From assembly GCA_023415725.1 (NCBI GenBank), contig JAEZJR010000317.1, positions 1-5,122 of the forward strand: DNA of 5,122 nucleotides, read 5' to 3'. The notes under the pieces were generated by a model. It made no database searches. It saw only the letters and a list, made by a program, of their open reading frames with translations, and was not told the DNA's origin. Below, piece after piece: positions 1-4,416 of the stretch. The position numbers and the translations under genes are program-made. Every line of letters begins with the position of its first letter. Position 1 is the first letter of the stretch. The stretch comes from Acidobacteriota bacterium. Lineage in GTDB: Bacteria; Acidobacteriota; Blastocatellia; Pyrinomonadales; Pyrinomonadaceae.

Positions 1-366
1 CGCGACGGTGATCCCGATCGCGCTGAAGACGAGCAGGTATGCGATCACGATCGCCAGCGGGCGGGGCATGAAACGCTCGATCGAGCGGTCTTTGAACGGT
101 TTGCGGATCAGATTAACGAGCGGGGACAGCAGGTAGGCGAAGAAGATCGCCAGCACGACGAGGAAGAAAAGATACGTCAGCGAGCCGACCAGCTTTTCGA
201 CCTGTACGCCGATGAAGAGGAAGAGAAGCACCACGACCGTGGTCCGCACGATGGAACGGACGGACGGCGATGCGGGGTCGAGGACGACGCGTATCGGTTC
301 GATCTCTGAGATCTCGACGAGGTTTTGCTCTTCGTTCTTTTCGTTCGGGTCGATCGGCCTTGGCAT
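1..366 (-). CDS. AI-2E family transporter, N-terminal part (cut by window edge)
   Basis: This frame stays open to the left edge and encodes the first 122 residues, beginning MPRPIDPNEK. A polar, acidic N-terminus (residues 1-38) leads into a hydrophobic segment at about 39-55 and a second at about 64-84. A basic loop (RKPFKDRSIERFMPRP) and the start of a third segment at about 104-122 follow. The order of two helices, then a P-L-V-N-L-I-R-K loop, then RPLAIVIAYLLV, is typical of AI-2E/PerM family (PF01594) inner-membrane proteins, usually about 350 residues or longer, so roughly two thirds lies outside the window. Family members have been linked to autoinducer-2 export, ion/proton antiport or unknown substrates, so the substrate here is not known. 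The start is well fixed because an in-frame TAA (370-372) lies just one codon upstream of the ATG. No clear Shine-Dalgarno is visible. The gene lies three bases after the lipoprotein gene, so it is probably co-transcribed and perhaps translationally coupled. Confidence 0.85.
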   Translation of the reverse strand, partial: MPRPIDPNEKNEEQNLVEISEIEPIRVVLDPASPSVRSIVRTTVVVLLFLFIGVQVEKLVGSLTYLFFLVVLAIFFAYLLSPLVNLIRKPFKDRSIERFMPRPLAIVIAYLLVFSAIGITVA

Positions 367-369
367 ATA

Positions 370-774
370 TTACCGGGCTGGAGCGGGGGCTGCAGCGGAC
401 CTGTACTCGAATGTGAAACTCGCCGAAAGCTCTTCCTGAGCTTCGGACGGCATGCGGAAGTTGGAGCCGATGACGATCGCGCGGCCCTGGTCGGATACGA
501 CCCGGCGGTTCATTTCGGGCGGGATCGCGGAACCCGCGTAACGGCGATCGTCGGCGTCGAGCGGTGCACCGTCCTTACGGCGCAGGATGTAGACGAACGT
601 GAACTGCGCATCCTCCATCGCCTTGAGGTCGCGGTCGAGATCGCTCAACTGCGGAGCAGGCGTGCCCGTAGCGACCGGCTGGACGGTGCGGTTCTCCGAA
701 TCCTGCAATATCCGCTGGTTAGGCGTGCAGGCGACGATCAGTACGGCGATGATGGTGACTGCGAGTGTCCGCAT
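370..774 (-). CDS. small lipoprotein of unknown function
   Basis: The gene encodes 134 residues. The N-terminus MRTLAVTIIAVLIVAC is a short lipoprotein signal: one Arg at position 2, a hydrophobic core at 3-14, and a lipobox I-V-A-C with Cys16 as the likely lipidated residue. The mature part (about 119 residues) has a proline/threonine-rich stretch at about 33-42, then a charged, soluble region, and ends in an Ala/Pro tail. I do not recognise a named domain. It is probably anchored to a membrane facing the periplasm. The ATG at 774 is the only sensible start because an in-frame stop (TAA, 787-789) lies five codons upstream. I see no good Shine-Dalgarno and only a weak -10-like TATGCT (789-794) without a matching -35. 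The gene runs leftward ahead of the AI-2E transporter gene with a three-base gap, suggesting a two-gene operon. A role accessory to the transporter is only a guess from position. Confidence 0.78.
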   Translation of the reverse strand: MRTLAVTIIAVLIVACTPNQRILQDSENRTVQPVATGTPAPQLSDLDRDLKAMEDAQFTFVYILRRKDGAPLDADDRRYAGSAIPPEMNRRVVSDQGRAIVIGSNFRMPSEAQEELSASFTFEYRSAAAPAPAR

Positions 775-843
775 TTCACGTAGAGGTTAGCATAAAGCTT
801 TGGCGGTTTCGTATGGGGTTCTACGGGTCGCGTTTGTTTTTTT

Positions 844-921
844 AACACAAAGAGCACGGAGAGAAGACACAGAGAATACGGAGTGATTCTCTGTGAGCTC
901 TGTGGGTTTCGGCTTTGTGTT
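844..921. repeat. imperfect palindromic dispersed-type repeat (ACACAGAG family)
   Basis: This is an imperfect inverted repeat. The outermost nine bases pair perfectly (AACACAAAG at 844-852 with CTTTGTGTT at 913-921). The inner ten also pair perfectly (CACAGAGAAT at 868-877 with ATTCTCTGTG at 886-895) around an eight-base loop. The region between is degenerate but keeps the CACAGAG/CTCTGTG theme. Purine-rich ACACAGAG arms of this kind are, to my knowledge, a recurring intergenic repeat type in Acidobacteriota, Verrucomicrobiota and Planctomycetota genomes. Here it sits between two divergent genes, so it is not placed to terminate either of them. It shares the near-identical 11-mer GACACAGAKAA (866-876) with the second palindrome near 4322. 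The rest of the 775-1063 gap holds only the promoter and Shine-Dalgarno listed separately. Confidence 0.75.
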
Positions 922-999
922 CTCTGTTTTTATGGGTATTTCTTTGGCTTGAACGCGGGTCTACCGGCACCCCATTGGCTGAGGAGAATAATAGACCGC

Positions 1000-1029
1000 T
1001 TGTCCTGAGATAGGCAATACACATATGAT
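1000..1029 (+). promoter_or_regulatory. sigma70-type promoter for the 587-residue protein gene
   Basis: A -35 hexamer TTGTCC (1000-1005, 4 of 6 to consensus) and a -10 hexamer TATGAT (1024-1029, 5 of 6) are separated by 18 bases. Transcription would start near 1036, giving a leader of about 28 bases that contains the Shine-Dalgarno site. The -10 hexamer and spacer length match the promoter of the antitoxin gene. This was read by eye only. Confidence 0.5.
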
Positions 1030-1047
1030 ACTGGCGTCTTGAACCCC

Positions 1048-1052
1048 GGAGG
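1048..1052 (+). promoter_or_regulatory. Shine-Dalgarno GGAGG fixing the start at 1064
   Basis: GGAGG is followed by an 11-base spacer before the ATG at 1064. This is the clearest ribosome binding site in the window. It supports this ATG, which also begins a good signal peptide. Confidence 0.7.
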
Positions 1053-1063
1053 CCCATTAATTA

Positions 1064-2827
1064 ATGCTTCAGAAATTACTCGCGCTTGCGGTTTTGTTTG
1101 CGTTCGCTGCGCCGCTTGCGGCACAGGTTTCAGAGAGGAAGGACCCTAGGGAGGAAGCGGAGAAGCTTCGGAAGGAGGGGGTGGCTTTTTTGCGCGAGAC
1201 GATGGGCGACGTCGCGAACATGCGGACGCTGGAGAACCGGATCAGCTTCTCAGCCGAGATGGCGGGGCTGATGTGGTATCACGACGAGCGCGAAGCGAGG
1301 GTGATGTTCAACTCGGCGATCGCGGATTTTCGCGAGCTCCTTGCGCGGTTGGAGTACCAATTGAGCCAGTATCCGGAAGATGAATCGGCGAGCCGGGGGA
1401 TGATGTTCGGCGACCCATCGGACCGGTTCCGGCTGGAGACGAAGTACCGGGTGGCGATGGGGGTGCGTCAACAGATCGCGACGTCGATCGCGGAGCACGA
1501 TCCGGAGGTGGCGCTTAGCTTCTTTTACGATACGGGGAGCACGAATCCGAATCGGCAGAATTACGCAGGCCGCGATGCGAACTTCGAGTCTTCGCTGATA
1601 AATCAGATCGCCGATAAACAGCCCGCCAAAGCACTGCAATTCGGCATAAGATCCCTGGAGAGGGGCTTCGGTTATCAGCATGTAGAAATGCTGCGGAAGC
1701 TTTACGCAAAGGATGCGGAGAAGGGGATAGAGTTCGGCAGCCGGATCCTGGACCGGGTACGCTCGCCGGAACGCGGGACGGCGATGGACTACGCGATACG
1801 CGACCTTATGAGTTTCGGGGTAAGCACCCTCGACCAGTCGCGGAACCAACCGGGACGCCCCCCGGTTTTCACCGAAGAACAGCTTCGCGAGATCGCGGAG
1901 AGCTATTCGGCGCTGATGCTCCGGCCGACGGAGAAGTTCGACGCATCGGCGGCGCTGGCGTTCGCGAAGTCGATCGAACGATTCTCGCCAGCGAGGGCGG
2001 CGCAACTCAGGGCACGGTATGGGGGTAACCAAGGGAGTTCAAATTCGGCCGGCGGGGCTCCGGCACCACCACCCCCGCCAATGCCGAGGCCTCCCGCGGG
2101 TACGAACGTTTCGACGGCGTCAGGAGTTGGCAACAGCGGCGTCGGGGTTGTAGGGCCGCAATCCCCGGAAGAGAAACTGGAACAAGATGTCAACGCGTTG
2201 AGCAACGGAAAGCTGCCTAAAGAGGAGCGCGACCAGGTGGTCGCCCGCGCGCGCAAGATCCTTATGCAGACGCCGGGGCGAACCGCTCAGATCGCAGGGT
2301 TGAGCATGCTGGCGGGCCAGGTAGCGACGGCGGGTGATAGGGAACTCGCAGCGGAGATCATGCGCGACGCCGAACGGCTGGTGAACCCGAGCCCCAAGAA
2401 CTATCGGGATTTCCTTCTGACGTGGATGGTGGCGAGCGGTTATGCGGAGACGGACCCTGATAGGGCATTCGTGCTGTTGGAGGACGCGATCGGGCGAGCG
2501 AATAATGTGATTTCGGCGGCCGTGCAGATCGCGGAATTCGTCGACGTGGCGGAGGAGATCATCTCGGACGGTGAAGTGCAGCTCGGAGGTTTCGGGGGCG
2601 TAATGACCCGGGGGCTGACCGGGCAGCTCGGTGTGGCCGAGGGGACCATCGATAAGCTAGTGCATGCGGATTTCGCGAAGACGAAGGCCCTGACGAACAG
2701 GTTCGACCGGCCGGAGGTCCGCGTGCTGGCGAAGATGCTTGTGCTGCGGACGGTGTTGGGGAAGAAAGGCTCCGGAACCATCACGGAACGGTCGACGGAA
2801 CAAGCCAGGGATGTGACAGGGAACTAG
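1064..2827 (+). CDS. secreted helical protein of unknown function with proline-rich linker
   Basis: The gene encodes 587 residues and I do not recognise a named family. The N-terminus MLQKLLALAVLFAFAAPLAA is a Sec signal peptide with one Lys, a hydrophobic core and probable signal peptidase I cleavage around residue 20 (LAA before QV). The mature protein is therefore exported to the periplasm or beyond. Residues 21-320 look almost entirely helical. They contain loosely similar units of the type D-x-x-x-A-hydrophobic (about 72-86, 145-155, 184-196, 214-228, 293-305, and again at 462-474), suggesting a TPR- or Sel1-like alpha-solenoid, although none fits a consensus well. A Gly/Ser/Pro linker at about 321-368, with five consecutive prolines at 335-339, separates this from a second helical domain (369-587). 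The last 15 residues are polar. No catalytic motif is visible. A promoter and GGAGG precede the gene. Its TAG overlaps the stop of the convergent toxin gene by three bases. Codons strongly favour G at the third position. Confidence 0.9.
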   Translation: MLQKLLALAVLFAFAAPLAAQVSERKDPREEAEKLRKEGVAFLRETMGDVANMRTLENRISFSAEMAGLMWYHDEREARVMFNSAIADFRELLARLEYQLSQYPEDESASRGMMFGDPSDRFRLETKYRVAMGVRQQIATSIAEHDPEVALSFFYDTGSTNPNRQNYAGRDANFESSLINQIADKQPAKALQFGIRSLERGFGYQHVEMLRKLYAKDAEKGIEFGSRILDRVRSPERGTAMDYAIRDLMSFGVSTLDQSRNQPGRPPVFTEEQLREIAESYSALMLRPTEKFDASAALAFAKSIERFSPARAAQLRARYGGNQGSSNSAGGAPAPPPPPMPRPPAGTNVSTASGVGNSGVGVVGPQSPEEKLEQDVNALSNGKLPKEERDQVVARARKILMQTPGRTAQIAGLSMLAGQVATAGDRELAAEIMRDAERLVNPSPKNYRDFLLTWMVASGYAETDPDRAFVLLEDAIGRANNVISAAVQIAEFVDVAEEIISDGEVQLGGFGGVMTRGLTGQLGVAEGTIDKLVHADFAKTKALTNRFDRPEVRVLAKMLVLRTVLGKKGSGTITERSTEQARDVTGN

Positions 2828-3168
2828 AGTCTCATCAGAAAGCGGAGAATTTCTTCGACCGACCTTATCGTCCCTTCCTCTACGGAACCGAACCGTCGAA
2901 TAAAACGCTGTTTGGAAACGGAGCGAATATCTTCGCACTTTGCGTAACTATCCATCGTTAAGCCCGCTTCGCCTTTAGGAATTCTTACATGTGAGCGAAC
3001 ATTCTTGTCCTTCGAGGTGATCGGGACGACGATCACAAGGTCGGCAGGACCGCGATTGAAAATATCATCAGAAATGATGAGGGCCGGCCTGGTGCCGGCC
3101 TGCTCGCGACCGAGTGTCGGGTTTAGGTCGAGGAGCCAGACTTCACCTCGTAAAATATCGATATTCAT
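2824..3168 (-). CDS. mazF: MazF/PemK family mRNA endoribonuclease toxin
   Basis: The protein has 114 residues, a usual size for the family. It shows the classic N-terminal signature: RGEVWLLDLNP at 7-17, then G-R-E-Q-A-G-T-R-P-A-L-I-I-S at 20-33, and the VVPITS strand at 47-52. Arg27 and Thr51 line up with the catalytic Arg and Thr of characterised MazF toxins. The later C-E-D-I-R-S-V region (about 78-84) matches the conserved strand following the active site. MazF enzymes cut single-stranded RNA at short sequences and stop growth when the antitoxin is lost; the cleavage site cannot be read from sequence. All key residues are present, so the toxin is probably active. Its ATG shares one base with the antitoxin stop (TGATG), so translation is probably coupled. 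The far end is tail-to-tail with the 587-residue protein gene, both stops lying in CTAG. GC content is clearly below that of the flanking genes. Confidence 0.93.
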   Translation of the reverse strand: MNIDILRGEVWLLDLNPTLGREQAGTRPALIISDDIFNRGPADLVIVVPITSKDKNVRSHVRIPKGEAGLTMDSYAKCEDIRSVSKQRFIRRFGSVEEGTIRSVEEILRFLMRL

Positions 3169-3416
3169 CAGCTTTGGTCTTCTCCGTCAGCCAGGGTTGA
3201 GTTCCAAAGCTCTCTCTCATCGAGTTCCTCCTGCCAGGCATTGTCATCACCTTTCAACGCGCCGAAATCACGATTCAAATTTTCCAGGAATAGTTCACGC
3301 CTGTATCTCTCTATGGCCGTTTCGACCACTCGCTGAAGTGAGTCCCCGGTTTCGGTTGCAATACCCTTTAGAACGGCGTGGGTAGCATCGCTGATCCTGA
3401 CTTGTGTTGACGCCAT
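3168..3416 (-). CDS. ribbon-helix-helix antitoxin of the MazF toxin
   Basis: From the ATG at 3416 the protein has 82 residues. A short beta strand (S-T-Q-V-R-I-S, 3-9) is followed by helix A (about 10-23), a turn at G24-D25, and helix B (26-46), the layout of a ribbon-helix-helix DNA-binding fold that dimerises through the strand. The acidic tail from about 57, with W-Q-E-E-L-D-E-R-E-L-W (61-71) and T-L-A-D-G-E (74-79), resembles the toxin-wrapping tail of antitoxins paired with MazF in many bacteria. The protein should neutralise the MazF toxin and repress its own promoter. The frame is open to an ATG at 3452, which would add 12 residues (MTMLSTDLYDTD). I reject that start because the promoter -35 and -10 hexamers lie across those codons and the predicted transcript begins at 3416. 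The antitoxin-first order and one-base overlap are typical of type II pairs. Confidence 0.88.
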   Translation of the reverse strand: MASTQVRISDATHAVLKGIATETGDSLQRVVETAIERYRRELFLENLNRDFGALKGDDNAWQEELDERELWNSTLADGEDQS

Positions 3417-3422
3417 GTCAGT

Positions 3423-3452
3423 ATCATACAAATCTGTCGACAGCATTGTCAA
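3423..3452 (-). promoter_or_regulatory. toxin-antitoxin promoter, predicted leaderless
   Basis: Reading leftward, a perfect -35 TTGACA (3452-3447) and a -10 TATGAT (3428-3423, 5 of 6) are separated by 18 bases. If the last base of the -10 is numbered -7, position +1 falls on the A of the antitoxin ATG at 3416. The mRNA would then have no 5' leader and no Shine-Dalgarno. This is the strongest promoter match in the window. Confidence 0.75.
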
Positions 3453-3461
3453 CAGATTTGT
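3428..3461. promoter_or_regulatory. 34-bp palindromic operator over the toxin-antitoxin promoter
   Basis: ACAAATCTGT (3428-3437) is mirrored by ACAGATTTGT (3452-3461). After one mismatch, pairing continues for four more bases around a four-base centre, giving 14 of 15 pairs. Inside it, TGTCGACAG (3435-3443) and TGTCAACAG (3447-3455) form near-identical direct repeats 12 bases apart, and CTGTCGACAG is itself a perfect 10-bp palindrome. Such spaced sites suit two ribbon-helix-helix dimers on neighbouring turns of DNA. The palindrome spans the spacer and touches both promoter hexamers, so binding should block RNA polymerase. That the antitoxin is the binder is inferred from how known modules work. 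Confidence 0.72.
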
Positions 3462-3465
3462 GTGA

Positions 3466-4248
3466 TTAGGCGAGACTTGTGCCCAGGAGCCATTGGCCGC
3501 CGTCGACTACGAGGGTGACGCCGTTGACATAACTTGCGGCGTCGGAGGCGAGGAAGAGGGCGGCGTTTTCGATATCGCGGATGCGGCCGAAGCGGCCGAG
3601 CGGGATCTTTTTTGTGATCTTTTCTTTTAGGGCGTCGGGGAGGAGGCGTTTCATGCCTTCGGTGTCCTCGATGGGGCCGGGGGCGATGCCGTTGACGCGG
3701 ATGCCGTGGCGGCCCCATTCGACGGAGAGGTTTCGCGTGATCGCGTCAACGCCGGCCTTCGCGGCCGAGACGTGGATCTGCATCGGGGTGGCGAGGTAGT
3801 GGAGTGTCGCGGAGATGTTGATGATCTGGCCTTGTGATCTCTTAAGATCGTCGAAGGCGGCGCGGCAGACATTGAAGGTGCCTTTGGTGTCGATATCGAC
3901 CACGGTGCCGAAGCCGTTGGCGGAAAGTTGGTCGGCGGCGCAGAGGAAGTTGCCGGCGGCGCCGTTGACGACGATGTCGATCTTTCCGTAGTGATCAACC
4001 GTCTTTAAGATCGCGGCTTCAACTTCGGCGTAATCGCGTACGTCGGCGGGGACGGCGAGGCATTCTCCGCCGAAGCCCTCGACCGTCTGCTTCATCGCTT
4101 CGAGGTTTTCGAGCTTACGGCTGGTGATCGCGAGCTTCGCACCGTGCTCTGCGAACGCACGCGCGACCCCGCCGGTGATCCCTGTGCCGCCGCCCGTCAC
4201 AAACGCAACTTTACCCTTCAAGATGTCATCTGCGAAGATTGAACTCAT
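3466..4248 (-). CDS. SDR family 2,4-dienoyl-CoA reductase (DECR2-like)
   Basis: The protein has 260 residues and a complete short-chain dehydrogenase/reductase fold. Its nucleotide-binding motif is T-G-G-G-T-G-I (18-24), followed by A-D-V-R (68-71) and the DECR-type N-G-A-A-G-N-F-L-C (95-103). Next come D-I-D-T-K-G-T-F-N-V (118-127), N-I-S-A-T (144-148), K164, A-P-G-P-I (189-193) and a C-terminal V-V-D-G-G. As in DECR proteins, the usual Tyr four residues before the catalytic Lys is absent (Val160 here, Ala in human DECR2). Asp120 matches, from memory, the catalytic Asp of human DECR2. The likely reaction is NADPH-dependent reduction of 2,4-dienoyl-CoA to an enoyl-CoA, needed for beta-oxidation of unsaturated fatty acids in the cytoplasm. 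One oddity is Thr25 in place of the third Gly of TGxxxGIG. The ATG at 4248 is preferred over an in-frame GTG at 4269, which lies upstream of the predicted promoter -10. The gene stands alone, with the toxin-antitoxin promoter beginning 14 bases or more after its stop. Confidence 0.92.
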   Translation of the reverse strand: MSSIFADDILKGKVAFVTGGGTGITGGVARAFAEHGAKLAITSRKLENLEAMKQTVEGFGGECLAVPADVRDYAEVEAAILKTVDHYGKIDIVVNGAAGNFLCAADQLSANGFGTVVDIDTKGTFNVCRAAFDDLKRSQGQIINISATLHYLATPMQIHVSAAKAGVDAITRNLSVEWGRHGIRVNGIAPGPIEDTEGMKRLLPDALKEKITKKIPLGRFGRIRDIENAALFLASDAASYVNGVTLVVDGGQWLLGTSLA

Positions 4249-4259
4249 AGTGAGTTCGG

Positions 4260-4288
4260 ATTCTAGCACGGTATTTATCGTGGATGAA
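4260..4288 (-). promoter_or_regulatory. extended -10 promoter for the reductase gene, very short leader
   Basis: Reading leftward, a weak -35 TTCATC (4288-4283, 3 of 6) lies 17 bases before TAGAAT (4265-4260, 5 of 6). The latter is preceded by TGC, giving an extended -10 element. The start of transcription would fall around 4251-4253, leaving only three to five bases before the ATG at 4248. No Shine-Dalgarno is visible. The call is tentative. Confidence 0.4.
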
Positions 4289-4310
4289 TACGATCGAGCG
4301 AGGGAAATTT

Positions 4311-4416
4311 ATCCACAGATGGACACAGATAAACACAGATCATTCAAATCTATTCAACGACTAGCTTGGAGAAGATCATTTTTCCTATCAGTGTTCATCT
4401 GTGTTCATCTGTGGAC
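4311..4416. repeat. palindromic repeat of 10-bp CACAGATRRA units
   Basis: A 30-base left arm (4311-4340) and a 30-base right arm (4387-4416) match as inverted repeats at 26 of 30 positions, with a 46-base unpaired centre. Each arm is built from about 2.7 tandem 10-bp units, CACAGATGGA / CACAGATAAA / CACAGAT on the left and the TTCATCTGTG complement on the right. This ATCCACAGATGAACACAGAT-type sequence recurs, to my knowledge, between genes in several soil phyla. Here it is not purely intergenic: the start codon and signal-peptide codons of the downstream lipoprotein lie within it. Confidence 0.82.

Noticed and set aside
325..783. Plus-strand open frame of 152 codons opposite the lipoprotein
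   Set aside because: The minus strand encodes a clean lipobox signal peptide and is linked to the transporter gene. The plus frame shows no domain or ribosome binding site.
868..931. The hairpin at 868-895, with TTTTT at 927-931, as a rho-independent terminator
   Set aside because: The T-run lies more than 30 bases from the stem and the region separates divergent genes, so no transcript ends there.
842..1057. Minus-strand open frame of 71 codons ending in R-I-L-C-V-F-S-P-C-S-L-C
   Set aside because: Its C-terminal half is a translation of the palindromic repeat, a common source of false genes. It also lies over the promoter and ribosome binding site of the downstream gene.
1250..2032. Minus-strand open frame of 260 codons inside the 587-residue protein gene
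   Set aside because: It is Arg/His/Leu-rich, the composition expected for the antisense of a GC-rich gene. The + strand gene has a signal peptide, promoter and Shine-Dalgarno.
3005..3385. Plus-strand open frame of 126 codons across the toxin-antitoxin genes
   Set aside because: It lies antisense to two genes with strong family motifs, and its own product has no recognisable domain.
3417..3452. Longer antitoxin starting at the ATG at 3452 (or 3446)
   Set aside because: The extra codons coincide with the -35, spacer and -10 of a near-consensus promoter, and ribbon-helix-helix antitoxins usually begin just before the beta strand.
4249..4269. Longer reductase starting at GTG 4269
   Set aside because: The DECR2-like alignment begins naturally at M-S-S-I-F-A-D-D from 4248. 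The GTG lies upstream of the predicted -10 and has no ribosome binding site.
4314..4340. Short tandem CACAGATRRA units as a CRISPR array or iteron-type origin
   Set aside because: The units are contiguous 10-mers with no spacers. There are fewer than three per arm, they are arranged as a palindrome, and there is no cas or rep gene nearby.
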